This document shows, in pieces, positions 1-11,524 of a stretch of 64,000 nt of DNA. Numbering within the stretch: position 1 is the stretch's first letter; the number at the start of each line of letters is the position of its first letter. Both the position numbers and the translations under genes were made by a program. The notes beneath the pieces are model-generated. The model had not been told where the DNA came from, ran no database searches, and saw nothing but the letters and a program-made list of their open reading frames with translations. Source of the stretch: Gyromitra esculenta (Eukaryota; Ascomycota; Pezizomycetes; Pezizales; Discinaceae); assembly GCA_038503075.1 (NCBI GenBank), contig JBCAML010000005.1:2294001-2358000 (forward strand), read 5' to 3'.

Positions 1-770
1 TCCTGGTGCTCGTGGTCCTCAAGCTGGTAACTTCCCTCCTAATGGTAGTCGTGGTCCCCAAGGTCCTATGCCTCAGAATATCCCCCAGGGAATGTACGGG
101 CCTCCTACTATGGGTCCGGGTGGCGGTCCTGGGTTTCCTCCGTATGCATCGGCTCAGGCTCTTGCTGCCGCGCAAGCACAGGCTGTCGCCGCTACTGGCC
201 GTGGTCGTGGAATGCCTCCTACCGGCATGCCGGGAGTTCCTCCTCAGGGTATGCCGATGATGGGCCCTCGTGGTCCTGCTCCTGCTGGACGTGGTGCTCC
301 CCGCACCAACGTTGCTCCCCAACAACAGGCTTCTCGCCCCATCCCTGCCCCACAGCAAGTTTTGCCGCCTACCTCCTCAATCGATATTAATATGTTCACT
401 TCCCGAACTCACCAGGAGCAGAAGCAAATTCTTGGCGAGGAATTGTTCCCCAAGATTCAGATGCAACACCCTACGCTTGCTGGGAAGATCACCGGAATGT
501 TGTTGGAGATGGAGAATATGGAGTTGCTTGGACTGTTTGTTTTCCTAGTCTTCCCAGTCTTCACATCTAACTTATACTGAATGCTAACTTTCACTTTACA
601 GCCTTGATGATGAGCCCGCTCTTCGAGCCAAGGTCGACGAAGCCCTCAGCGTCTATGAAGAATACGTCAAGGCGCGCAAGGATGATGACGCCACCGGCCC
701 CGGGGGCGAAGCCGCTACGATTAATGATAACGAAAAGAAGGCTGAGGCCGAATCAGCTAAGGCGGAGTAA
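1..770 (+). CDS. PAB1: Polyadenylate-binding protein Pab1, C-terminal part (5' end outside window)
   Basis: Poly(A)-binding protein, which coats mRNA poly(A) tails and links them to translation and deadenylation factors. Only the last 233 residues are in the window, read from base 2. They comprise a Pro/Gly/Met/Arg-rich linker with RGRG and GRGAPR segments, then the C-terminal MLLE (PABC) domain that binds PAM2 peptides. The domain shows EQKQILGEELFPKIQ and KITGMLLEM. An intron at 535-601 (GTTTGT...TTTACAG, branch GCTAAC) splits the MLLE helix. Joining 534 to 602 restores a Leu codon and the typical GLLDDE...LRAKVDEAL ending, followed by an acidic tail and a stop at 768-770. The RRM domains lie to the left of the window. 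The identification is secure. Confidence 0.95.
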
Positions 771-2008
771 GAAATGAACAAAAGTAAGGCAGGCGTCTCT
801 CGGAAATGGAAATAGAAATGGGTTGCTTCTTGGTTTTTTTTTGTTTTTTCCCTTGGAGCTTGTCTTGGTGGGTTTCGGGGAATGGGATTGATGTGTGGTT
901 GTATGCGATGGTGAACAAAAATTTCCTAGTTACTTGGGTGCTTTTTTTTCCTGGTATCTACTTTTCTGGGGGTCTTTTTCAGGTATCTTCGTTTCACTGT
1001 GCAAAATTATTTTACCTTCTTCTTTTCTTATGGCAATGGTTTCTTCTTCCAAGAATAGGATCCCAGCAGTTCTTAGCTAGGGCCTGTTCGGTTGGGCGAC
1101 TCTATTAGGTCATGTGGATTGAGGGAAACCATGCGGGTTGTCTTTATTTGGCATACTGTTGTATGATGTTTGTTTTCTCGACCACTTACCTGGTTGGTCG
1201 TAAAGTGAGGGGGCGGTTGGGGGGGGTTTTCTTTTCTTTTCCTTTCTTTTCTTTCCTTTTCTTTCTTCCTGGCTATGGAATAAGGCCGAGGAAATAGGAA
1301 TTAGGTGATTATAGTGGACATGAGTGAGGTGTGGATAGTTAGCTAAGTTGGCAAGAGAAGGCTGAAAGAAAACTTGATTCTCTCAAAAATATGTTCAAGT
1401 TCGAGCGTGTCTGGGTGAAATTGCGAGGTTATTTAGAGTAGAACTTATTGAGGCTTGGGTATGTAGGGAATAGTCTCTGGATGGGAGTGCAGTGGTATTC
1501 TGAAAAAAGGAACCTTAGTCGCAGGTGATTAAAGTTAAGGCGGAGCGATCTTATATTGCAGATAGTAGATGAAGTGAGGGTAAGATGTGTTGCAAGATCT
1601 AAACAAATCGTATCCACACGAACAATACATAAGGTGCTGTGGGGCCTGGCCCACTGAAAAGTGCTACACACTGAAGATTGTAATACACAAGGAAAGCTAA
1701 ATTTCGAGAGAGAGTTTACTATACACGTGTCTGTAGAGGAAATCTATGAAAGTGCCCTCGGGGCACAGTATCTAACCGTGCTATATAGTACCTTTCAGCG
1801 ACAACCCTAAAACGCAAAAACTCATATATTAACTCCTTATACTTAGTTCTTACTGTTACCTCAAATGTAAATGATTATGTAAAGGTTCAAGGGTAAGCAG
1901 AGATTTCAGTCCTAAGAGAGTCACATTATTATTATTATTATTCCCCCCTGAAAGGATGATTTGAAGATGGGAAGAAGAAAAAAAGTGTCCGAGTGATCAC
2001 CTGTGATA
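771..2008. other. Intergenic, no gene seen
   Basis: 3' flank of PAB1. It holds a T/C-rich stretch at about 1221-1270 (TTTTCTTTTCC-like) and a short ATT run near 1927-1942. No convincing ORF, RNA gene or mobile element was recognised. Confidence 0.5.
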
Positions 2009-2314
2009 CTAATCATAAATCCACTTTGAAACCTCGAGATTCCAGGCAGATTTAGTGCGTTCGTAATTCTCCATCATCTCCTCCTCCTCGTCCCATTTCT
2101 CCATCGACTCGTTGAAGCAGCAGTCGATGCAGTCGTGTCTGTTGTCGGTGAGCTTGTGATCTGGGGATTTTTCGTCGGCGGTGTCCCAGTGGCCAGGGAC
2201 TTGGTTACCAGGGTAGATTTTGTAGCATGTGGGGTGGCCTTGTCGGTCGCTGTATGATGCTAGATAGGTCACTGTGTGTCCGCACCTGTAGGTTTTATCG
2301 ATGTAGTAGCACAT
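2009..2314 (-). CDS. CGH-family small Cys/His protein, copy 1
   Basis: Uncharacterised 101-aa protein in one exon with an ATG start at 2314. The N-terminus is MCYYIDKTYRCGH, giving Cys2, Cys11 and His13. It is followed by Cys near residue 30 and a C-I-D-C-C cluster near residue 64, and then a Glu-rich tail ending with W-N-L-E-V-S-K-W. The same M-C-x8-C-G-H start recurs in other small genes of this window, which is the main support for a real gene. The ligand pattern suggests a small zinc-binding fold; this is inference. There is no signal peptide. An A/T-rich TATAAATATAAA-like stretch lies about 55-60 bp upstream of the ATG (minus strand, near 2370-2385). Function unknown. Confidence 0.7.
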   Translation of the reverse strand: MCYYIDKTYRCGHTVTYLASYSDRQGHPTCYKIYPGNQVPGHWDTADEKSPDHKLTDNRHDCIDCCFNESMEKWDEEEEMMENYERTKSAWNLEVSKWIYD

Positions 2315-3400
2315 ATTTACGGATGTTTAGTGAGGTTTTAAAAAAGGGGTTGTGGTGGTGTTGGATGTTTTTTTATATTTATATTTGACTGGCTGGATGA
2401 GGTTCAAGTTGGATATTGACGATGTTGACTGGAAGTTGGAAATACTGTAAGTGAGTTTGTGGTAGTACGTAGGTGAGAGATGAAGTTTTTTTTTTTTGTT
2501 TGGAGGTCTTAGGAGCTGTATATATTCACTTCTTGCTGTATTATATGTTGTCGCCGAAGTGAGCAGGGGGCGGGCATCACATTCCACGTAGCTTTAGAGA
2601 AGACCGGGGAGTTGAATCCAGTTCCACTCGATTTTATCGAGATACTTACACGTAGATTTCATTGGTTCCGAGGACGTATCCCGTAGGCACAGCCGTAGGC
2701 AGTGGAACTTTATATCGCTGTTCCGAGGCATTTTCCATCAGAAATACAGTAAGAGCGGGCAGCCCGGGCGCATTGTCAACTGCTTAGATATTCTCGAGGA
2801 TGACATGAGATGCACATTAGATGGCATCGTAACACCCGTACAATATAGTGATTGTTACATCCCTCTATGTGAGTCACCACGTGACCAGGGGATGTTTGCT
2901 GCTGGTAGAACCGAGGATCATGAGTCAATTGACCGGACCGTCTGGAAATTGATACTCCAGACAGATGAAGCACAAGTAGCGTTTGTTTTGAGGCTATGAC
3001 ATATATTTTTATAATTATGCAAACCTGCATCGAGCACGAAAATAGTCATAAATTATCACTCGGTGTTTTCTGCAACTGCCACGGTCGTTTTACGCCCCTT
3101 ACGCCAAATGGGAAGCTCACTTTCGCTTTGTGTGATAGTTGGTCATTAAAAGCACTTAGGATGATGTTTCGTGGTTTCTGCCATCTCTAGTCCTAGATCA
3201 CTTTAGGGATTCTAGTTTGAACGTCTCAAGTGTGCCTAAAAGATGGTGAAAACCTGACTACTTGTCCATCTCGAACACATGCGTCCTAGATTAGACATGG
3301 CGATATAAAAGCGAATTATATTCACCACATTTGCTTATCACTCAGCAAGAATCTCTTCACAGATATCAATACCACTAAACAATCTTGACCATATACTATC
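2315..3400. other. Intergenic between two CGH-type genes
   Basis: No supported gene. It carries the presumed divergent promoters of the flanking genes: an AT-rich stretch at 2365-2390 for the minus gene, and ATATAAAAG at about 3301-3309 for the plus gene, roughly 95 bp before its ATG. Confidence 0.5.
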
Positions 3401-3985
3401 ATGCCCGTCTACGTTTACGTCCTTACTACCCTCGCCTACGGACATAAGGTTCTCAATCTCATTGGGTCAAAGCATAAATGCCATATTTGCGACTTCATGT
3501 CGCAGCATGCCAAAGTATGTAAAGCCACTCACTGCGCCTTGAGTGAGTTCCGAGATTGCGATGAACTGGCCGAATCACCCGAACAGCCCCCCCAAGACAC
3601 CGCTTGTGAAGAGTCGAATCCAGACTATGAGTGCTATTGTTCAGACGGCGATTCTTCAGATGAGTCTGGTGTATCTACCTGGAGTAATGTTTCAGATTAC
3701 TCCGATCCCGATTCCGATTCCGACTCTTCCGAGGTTTGGGGGCTGGGATATGACCACCCGGAACAGCAATATAATGTTACCACCATACTTTTCGATTTGA
3801 TGTGGCTCATACGTGAGGGGGTTGAAGATTTTAGGTATGGATTACCCCAGATGCTTTACTATGTTCTAGAGGATAGATATAGACGGGGTTTGGGCAGGTT
3901 TTTTGTGGCCGTGCTGGTCTTTTGGGTGGTCTTTTGGGCTGCTCCTCAAATACATGTAATTATTGATTTTACACAGTTTGCATAA
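3401..3985 (+). CDS. Divergent CGH-family protein with acidic region and C-terminal membrane segment, copy 2
   Basis: A 194-aa single-exon ORF starting at ATG 3401, with ATATAAAAG upstream. The start (MPVYVYVLTTLAYGH) lines up with the M-C-x8-C-G-H start of its relatives, but both Cys are replaced (P and Y), leaving only GH. A Cys-rich stretch follows (KCHICDF, VCKATHC, RDCDEL). Next comes a long Asp/Ser-rich region (about residues 78-112), as in the member at 47683. The C-terminal part has a hydrophobic segment at about 167-185 (FFVAVLVFWVVFWAA) that could span a membrane. No function is recognised. If the CGH start binds metal in the other members, this one has lost part of the site. Confidence 0.6.
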   Translation: MPVYVYVLTTLAYGHKVLNLIGSKHKCHICDFMSQHAKVCKATHCALSEFRDCDELAESPEQPPQDTACEESNPDYECYCSDGDSSDESGVSTWSNVSDYSDPDSDSDSSEVWGLGYDHPEQQYNVTTILFDLMWLIREGVEDFRYGLPQMLYYVLEDRYRRGLGRFFVAVLVFWVVFWAAPQIHVIIDFTQFA

Positions 3986-6900
3986 GCCATTAGTTGTTTC
4001 TGGATAGATACTCTGTGTTTAATTATTGCCCTCGTGGGTAAATTCGAAATATCCCAAGTCTCCATGGCAGACGACGCGAGCTACAGCCGTATCACTTGCC
4101 CGTTGGTAAATAGTGTTCCATAATTGATTCTCTTGCGAATAACGCTTCGCTGCATACAAATGTCTCCTGCGAATGAGTCGAGCTAGCTGGATTTGTATTC
4201 ATCTCCTCCATATAACTAAAGGAGGGGATTGATGCCCACCTATAGAACCGCTTTATAGTTCAAAAACTAATGTACAATAACGTGTTCGGTCATAGAACGA
4301 CGAGTATTGCGTGTCGACTATTTTGGTGAATCTGGCAGAAGCAGACCCTTTTGGTACATTTCGAGAGCCAGATCATGTTCTCACCCGTCACCCATTTCAG
4401 TACTCCTGGCCCGAATTCGTTTCACTGAGCCCGCGATTCTTCTCTTTGTACCGACAAATACTCCCTACCCGTACTGACAAGTCCTTCCCTCTATAGCGAC
4501 AGGTACCTGACTAGGCTCGTTCCCATCCCCTACTGCCAGGACTGCTGGGCACCGTAGTATTTATCGCAATTTACGCGAGAGGGACTAGGGACGAGGCTAG
4601 TATGGTGTATAGGTATAGTATAGTATAAAAGGACAGCTTTCCCACTCTCTTCGTCCAAGGATTCCTCTCTACGAACAATGCTCTACCCCTCCTCACTTAA
4701 TGACTACTCCCCCCTATAAGTATTGTTAGTCGTGGGGCGTCGGGGCCCCAACGACGGGCAATATATTAAAGCTTAGATGGGGCTTCAACTTCGCACTTTT
4801 AATCCAAAATCTGCTCACCATTGATGTTTATTCCTTGGTCGTTCTGTTTACACTTTAATCTGCAATTTGAAGTTGTCTGTGTTAAGCCCTATAGGTTGCA
4901 GCCTTTGAAGCGTAAATTTTGGTTGTTATCCAACTTTACCCCTGCTGCATGAACCCTGTTTTGGACTGTTGAGGACATGCAGCAAATCAGCTGCGACTAA
5001 ACTGAACCATCAGACAACTTTTCGACTGTAACCATTGAAGTCTATCATTATAGAGTAATGCTTGGAATCTCGTAAAATATTTTTTCAAAGACCTAGCTAG
5101 GCCGTGCTGTAGATGAGTCTCATAGGCGGGTTCTGCGGTTTTCACTAAGCAACTATCACCCACCACGGTTTTGGGGTTTGAGCCAACAGCAACCATACCA
5201 CCAATATGCAGCTCAAAGCAGTTGATTACTAGAGCTCTTAGACTGCAGTTGTCACGATAGATGGGCCTTCTCTCTCTCTACCCTGCTTGCCAGCTCCTTG
5301 TCTAGTAATCGCTTCAGCTTTTCACAGATGGCCTTGCCTGGCACAGCAAAAAATTAGAAAGGTGGCGATACTGCTAAATAAAGCAAGCCATTTCAGTGGA
5401 TTTTTATCAACGATAACAAAAGTCTATGATGGTGGAGGCGGCTCTTTGTTAATAATTAGCTTGTGCAGGGGTTATGCGCAGTGCTCAGGCTAGGGGTGAG
5501 GTATTAGGACGTCCCGAAAAGGGAGCACAACACCGTGACATAGCGAAATATCGCGAAATACAATAGGGCACGGCGAAAGCGACAGAGCAAAACTGTGGTC
5601 GCTCAGATCCGTGACACCCCAGTAAGTTCCAATATTTCACCCCCTTACCCGAGTACAGTCTCGTTCGGAGAGTCTTGGCATCTCCTCTACATGTATCTAT
5701 TGAGCACGACTGCCATCAGGTTGGGGCTATAATCTCTATAGGAAGTAGTTATGTGAAGCTGCTAGATGCTACAGCAATCTCCTTGGCGGTGTGAACAGGC
5801 GGTAAAGTACCCCTCCATGGGGAATACTCCCACGAGTATTCCCAAGTGATGTCGTGATATAGAGCGTATACCAGTAGAGCAAGCGAGGCGATGTCCTGCC
5901 TAATATGCCGTACACATAGTGTATTAAAAATATAATACGGTTGATTGATACAAAACCATGATCAAGCCAAAGCATATAAAGAAATATTCCTTCGTCACCG
6001 CTTCCACCCCAACCCTCACCACGTGATCGATCATGTGACATCGGTTTCTTCCACCTCCAACCCTCGCGCCACCACAGCGGAAGGCCATAAACGCAGGGAA
6101 AAGGCAATGAACCCATATACAACATCATCAGATAAAACTTGAAAATGCTAATACGCTCGGGTGAAGAATAGTTTCTTGCGGGTAAAAAATATTTGCAGAA
6201 TTTGCGGAGCTACGTAATGCCTACCAAAATGTACCTACATTGATGAACGACCCGACTCTATAGAGACGTTCAACCTCTTGAATGGACGGCTACAAGCTAG
6301 GGAGGCGAACCACGCAAATGGGAGTAAGCGTAGCCTATAAGCCCCTCTATTCGTCGACAGTGAGACCTGGGGACTTAATTGAGGATGACTATATCAACGT
6401 AATCGACGAGGTGGTCGTGGTTTTGGGGGAGGGGGGGGTTATTGAGCGAAACGGTGCTCATGGCGTGGAAATGGCGTATTCAGTTTAAGTGAGCGTATTT
6501 GAGAAAGTGCGTCCCCACGCTTGCCTACAGATCTAGACAACCCTCCATTTTTGCTAGCAGAAGACGAATGGAGAATGAGATTGAGTGTATGAAGAAACCG
6601 ACTGCCGAGCTAGCAAGGAAGAAAAATAGCTAAGGAGAGCACGGGCTGACTTCGTCAGGTACAAAAGAGTAGATGTGCCATCGAGAACCGGTAGTAGCTC
6701 CCCTGTTGCCATCTTTATAGATCCCACTGGGGCAAAAAAAAAGATGCTAGCCGACATCAAAAGCATGCGTAGCTCAGGGATAGTACTGCTGCTTTCATCT
6801 CCATTAGCTCCATGGTTTTTGCTGGAGTTGGGGGAATAGTTATCACTGCTGCTATGACTCTGTCCCTCGCTCTACTGGGGAGGCTCAGAACGACTATGGA

Positions 6901-7636
6901 AAATGTTTACGCTGCATTTTGGCTAAAATTGATGAGTCCTGCGGGGAGTCGGGAGGCTGCTAGAGAATTGCGAGACGAATGCCATCTGGTAGATCTGGAG
7001 GTGGAATGGGGGGAGGGGCGATGTGTGGAGCTCGGGGGTTTGGGTATTGGGTGGGTTTAGCGCGCCCGAATATTAGACCGGTAAATGTAATATTTTCGCT
7101 GGTGCGTGGAGAGTATCGATAATAAGCTTGGTTGGATATTATTATAGTCCTCCGTCACGACTGTTACATCATTTGGGTAACGAAGATATTGAAGCTGAGC
7201 TACAGGCGATAGGTTGACTTGCAGAGCATGGAAGGAATCTCTGGAGGGACTTTCAATTAACTTCGAGTACTATTCTCTGTATACCGGCCTTGCCCCGGCC
7301 GGTCTGTGTGGGGTTGGGTATAAAATAAAAATCAACTTGGTATAGCACCGAATTTAACGATCAATCTCGCGAAAGGCCGCCTGGCTAGGTTGGACGTTTG
7401 GGGTTGGTTTCCGGGGGGCTCTACGCTGCATCATATTGGTTCTCAAGTTCTGCCACTACGTGGTCTTGATATATTGTTTTCCTTGATTACTTCACAGTTG
7501 GCCTAGTATCATCACTAAATACAGAAGCAAGGAAAGAGCAGAAGAGTGCGTTTGGGCGATATAGGAACAGCCTGCGAACGAAATAAACCACAGCAGAAAC
7601 TAGTACCAGCAATCATCACCCCAGCTCTAAAAGCGC
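3986..7636. other. Long intergenic region, no supported gene
   Basis: No convincing ORF. At about 4600-4680 there is a TATA-like run followed by a pyrimidine-rich start-like region. On the minus strand a TGTCACGG motif begins near 5613. Both resemble pieces of fungal LTRs, but no paired LTR or internal domain was found. Open frames at 6282-6488 and 6812-7060 are short and show no recognisable motif. Confidence 0.4.
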
Positions 7637-7957
7637 CTAAAAGCACGTGCATGTCGGGTGCAGAAGCCATGCAGAACCACCGCAATATCCACCCGCTTTC
7701 CCTTTAATCGTGAGGCAATGCCTATAGTCAAGCATTTTTGTAAGTTGTGTGTTATACCAAGGAGAAACACTCGGGAGAGATAGTTCATACGCATTGCATT
7801 CGTATGGATTTCCGGGACATCCGAACCCCCGCTTCGCAAGAAAGGAGGTGGAAGACGGGACACCATCTGAGCCCGTCGCGACAGGGGCAGCACAGGTCGT
7901 CTGGGCAAGAAAACAAATGAAGGTAATGGCAGTGGTGATCGCGGCGGAGAACTTCAT
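7637..7957 (-). CDS. Plectasin-type fungal defensin-like secreted peptide (two exons)
   Basis: An 83-aa precursor of the CS-alpha-beta defensin type, a small secreted antimicrobial class known from fungi. Exon 1 is 7957-7791, exon 2 is 7721-7637. The intron 7722-7790 (69 nt, GTATGA...CTATAG) lies inside the Cys core. Visible parts are a signal peptide (MKFSAAITTAITFICFLAQ), a pro-region, a Lys-Arg Kex2-type site, and a 40-residue mature part beginning GFGC. After splicing the mature part has six Cys spaced C-x6-C-x3-C-x10-C-x10-C-x-C, with a GGYC motif before Cys4, as in plectasin-like peptides. Read unspliced, the ORF places about 23 intron-encoded residues in the core, so the intron is needed. 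A TATA box lies about 100 bp upstream. The family call is strong; activity and target are not shown. Confidence 0.85.
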   Translation of the reverse strand: MKFSAAITTAITFICFLAQTTCAAPVATGSDGVPSSTSFLAKRGFGCPGNPYECNAYELSLPSVSPWYNTQLTKMLDYRHCLTIKGKAGGYCGGSAWLLHPTCTCF

Positions 7958-8053
7958 GATGGGAGTTTCGATGAGAGGGGTTTTTTTTTTCAAAAGCGCA
8001 AACAATGGAGTTGATGGTTGATAGAGACGTGAGATTGTGCGGAATGGTACTGG

Positions 8054-8061
8054 CTTTTATA
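8054..8061 (-). promoter_or_regulatory. TATA box of the defensin-like gene
   Basis: TATAAAAG on the minus strand, 97 bp upstream of the ATG at 7957, followed by a pyrimidine-rich leader. Position and sequence fit a core promoter. Confidence 0.6.
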
Positions 8062-10009
8062 CGTATTATCCCCGACACAAGCTGCAAACTCTGGGTTGGA
8101 TTTATTACATGTATGATGCCGGCTATTACATGATATTGCTGAGGATACGAAGAATGTTGCGTTGGAATTAATGGGACCCTGGTATGGAAGTACTTTGGAG
8201 AAGATGCGGGGATCAGCGAGAAACATACCAAGTATTTGGTTAAATATTCTCCGGCGCTAGCGGGTAAGGCACGTATATAATCTCTTAGTACTCTGCTCGT
8301 GTCACCGGATTGCTGTTGCTTTCCCTTTTATAGTATAGAAGCAGATATACCCACCAGAATCACCCAACGAGACAGGCGATGGTGGTTTGTTTTCGGAGGG
8401 TGTGGTCTAGAGCACGGCTGTCACGCTGCGAAATTTCCTACTCGCATCAGAATCAGGCTATTTCCTGGGTAGGGAAGCAATAGTAATCCGGCGACATGAG
8501 TAGAGTCGTTCTTGGATGTGTGACAAAACTGGCGGTGTGACGAGCCTCACCCAAAATCAACGGAACGCGAAGGAAAAAAAACACGAAAAAACAGGTAATG
8601 CCTGTGGAAAGTAAATAGAATTCTCCTGGTGGCTTGAAATGGGAAGAACTTTGATTTTACTGATTTTAATTTTCGAGTTTTTGGGAAATTCGTCACACTC
8701 CCAGTTTCGCCATGCACCCAGGAGCGACTCTACGTTTACGATACCGTTAAAAGGCTTTTGGCAGAAAAACATGGAAAAACAGCCTGTCCTATGCGTGTTC
8801 TACCTACTGGCGGCGGAACGGATTTTAACAGATGGGAAAACCTTTGTTATGCCAGTGCCCGAGGTGACACCTTCCGGATGGCATAATTCAGAAAACATAC
8901 GAGCCAAAAATTTGGATTTCTGGTTGAAGTACACCCTAGAGCCGAGCAGCAACGGCGATACGCCAAAAAGCACGCCAAAAAATCTGGGTAACTTGTCCCG
9001 CCTGGTGCCAGGCTCAGGCTAGTATTCTCAATAAGCATTATAAGCTCTTATTTAATACCAAATTCAAAACTTGGAATTCTTTATGTGTGGTGAGCACACA
9101 AAGAAATATATCCCGATCAGATCTAGATGTCGAATGTCACCCGCCAAGCATTCTGCCAAGAGACGAGTCATTTTTCATGACTCGGTTTCCATGACTATAG
9201 AGAACCTAGCAATTCAGTATTTCTGATCAACTAATGGCTCTAGAGGTACGTCCCCTTAGAAATACACTCTAGCTTGGTATGGAAAGGAGAATTTGGACCC
9301 GCTTGGATATATAAGGCCTGCTGAAAGGTCGCCTTTATGAAGATTATCAGCAAAGGGGAGAAATTTTGCGACTCCGTTATAGCTAATAAGTAGTCGAACA
9401 CTAATGTGCACTCAGCCACCGTAAAGCCTCGATAATGACGAACTGGCTTAGGTCGGACCAAACCCAGATATTTCCATAGGAATATCCTTACTAGGTGACT
9501 AAGTCGCTGACCAGTGCTTTAATTTCCGCTGCCGAGAAATAAAAACGATACATTTTCGAAGTTTCTGGAGGGCCAGTTCATTATTATTGAGGCTTTAAGA
9601 TAACAGAAACCACCCATTTGCCCCCAGATTTACCGACTAGATTTCAGTGTACAGTACCGCTACAAGCGATACGCTCGGAAATAGCAATTTCCTACAAACC
9701 CCCCAGGCGCATCATACAGTAACCTTGGTTGTAGCCTGTATTATCGCAGTTGCTACTGTCCAAAACCGGTAGAATAGATGCAGCAAACGATATTGAAAGC
9801 GCAATCGCAGCTATCACAGCTATCATTTGGTTGGGGATTGGCAACTATACAGGAGCAACGCAGCAACGGCCGCAATCTACTCTCTTAATAACGGCCGGAT
9901 TTTCCCCTCTAGAAACATTATCATCTCTCACCCCCGCAAGAGCCCAAGTAAGAGCAACGGCTACGGCTCCGAGCACGACGATACCTCAGCGCACAACCAA
10001 GGAACTCCG
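8062..10009. other. Intergenic, no gene seen
   Basis: Several short open frames (for example 8639-9022 +) lack ATG context, motifs or splice structure that would support a gene. The last few hundred bases may be the decayed 5' part of the zinc finger/kinase pseudogene, since its reading frame stays open from about 9827. Confidence 0.4.
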
Positions 10010-11524
10010 TCGGCCGAATGTTCCACCTGCTCCAGGGTATTTAGTAATAGAAATTGACTCCTCAAACATGCCGAAAATACCGAGTACATTACGGCGGATA
10101 GCGAAACCCGCGAGGACGAAGGCTTGAACCCGTTTGAAGCTTTGTCGACCGAGTGTCCCGCCTGCTCCAACGTGTTTAAGAATAGAGCTGGGCTCCTTAA
10201 ACACGTTCAAAAAAACCCCCCCCTGGGCACATTGCAGCGGAGAACAAAACCCACGATGGTCAAGAGGATCTGGGCCCTTCTAGAGTGCGATTTGATACCG
10301 CTGCACTCCGCAAGAGGGCCTCTGCACCCTAGCTTTATTTTACCAGAATCAAATACACTCTTAAAATACTCTACTTTCGTCAGGGAACTTACGCTGCTCG
10401 CATCACCACTAGTGTCTCTCCCGATCCCACCACAGGCGCTTGGACATGGCACTGGCCACCGGCAGCTACAAAAGAATTATAGCAGTAACTGGGAGGCCCA
10501 CGTTGCGCATTGCAAGCTAAACACTTTGTCCGGCGGCGATCTTGTCCGCCACGAACATTCAGAAGGGTCCGGTACGTGGATTAGAGAAGATCTGCTCGGC
10601 CAAAGCGGGCAAGGCACAGTGGTGAAACGAGAAAACCAAAAAACCAAGAAGACGAGAGCGGTGAAGACCATGCTGAAAACCGTGAACCCGCAATTCTATC
10701 AACAAGAGATTGGAGCGTTAGCAGTATTCAGAGATGTACGTGATCGATCGAAAGACTGCGGGTATTTTCTAACGCGCAGAGTGTGACAGAATAAACATTT
10801 CATCAAGTTCCTTGGCCGGTACGAAAACCAATCTATTATCTGCATTGCGCTAGAGTTCATGGAATATGGCGGTCTTATAAAGCACATTTCAAGCGCATTC
10901 GCAAGAACACACGCTGTCGAGATCACGAGACAAATACTTGAGGGTTTGGCGATCCTTCATGGGAAAGACATTTGTCATCGGGATATTAAGCCGTGAGTAG
11001 GACGCCAGCCATGTCAATGATGCTACAGCAGGCTTATGGTCATTAGAACGTACTGGTTACAAGCCTCGCCTGGTACGAGTTAAGATAATAAACTTTGGCG
11101 ATCCCAAGAACGAGGATGGCACAGAGCTACAAGCTAAGATAGAATCTCGCCGTTATGCGCCTCTAGAGGTGCATTACTCCATGGTGCGCGGCGAATACCT
11201 GACGTACACGAACATGATTGACATCTGATCGTTAGGATGCACGATACATGATATGTTGACTCGAGAAGTACTGTTTTCTCGCAGCAGTCCTCCACGGTGA
11301 CTGGAATTGAGCCAACAGAATCTTCAATCCTCGATGGTACAATCATGGGTGAATTTTACAATGACTCCATCCCTCTACCGACGGATCACTTGATGGAATT
11401 CTGCGTGGGTAAAACTGCGAAAGACTTCCTCAAGTACCTGCTGGTGGTGAATGCTACGGATCGACCATCAGCGAACTAGGCGCTGAATCATGTTTGGCTC
11501 GCCAAAGAGCACTTTGGGCTTTGA
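10010..11524 (+). pseudogene. Broken C2H2-type zinc finger plus Ser/Thr protein kinase gene
   Basis: Remains of a protein kinase with two N-terminal zinc finger-like units (ECSTCSRVFSNRN... at 10016 and ECPACSNVFKNRAGLLKH at about 10150). The kinase domain is recognisable: Gly loop LGQSGQGTVVK, AVKTM with the beta-3 Lys, EFMEYGGL hinge region, HRDIKP at about 10977, DIxSLGC and RPSA...ALNHVWL. An intron at 10736-10789 (GTACGT...GTGACAG) joins the N-lobe in frame. Lesions: TGA in the first finger where the second has Gly, a frame change after HRDIKP, DFG read as NFG, TGA replacing the Trp of DIW, and TAG before the last helix. Conserved residues between the lesions show that the gene was functional in the past. 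Confidence 0.8.

Noticed and set aside
4300..5620. LTR-like signals (TATA run plus pyrimidine-rich start near 4610-4680; TGTCACGG on the minus strand near 5613)
   Set aside because: No second LTR, primer-binding site or internal gag/pol remains were found, so a solo LTR cannot be claimed.
9750..10127. 125-aa plus-strand open frame
   Set aside because: Starts at a non-ATG codon and runs in a different frame through the zinc finger part of the kinase pseudogene.
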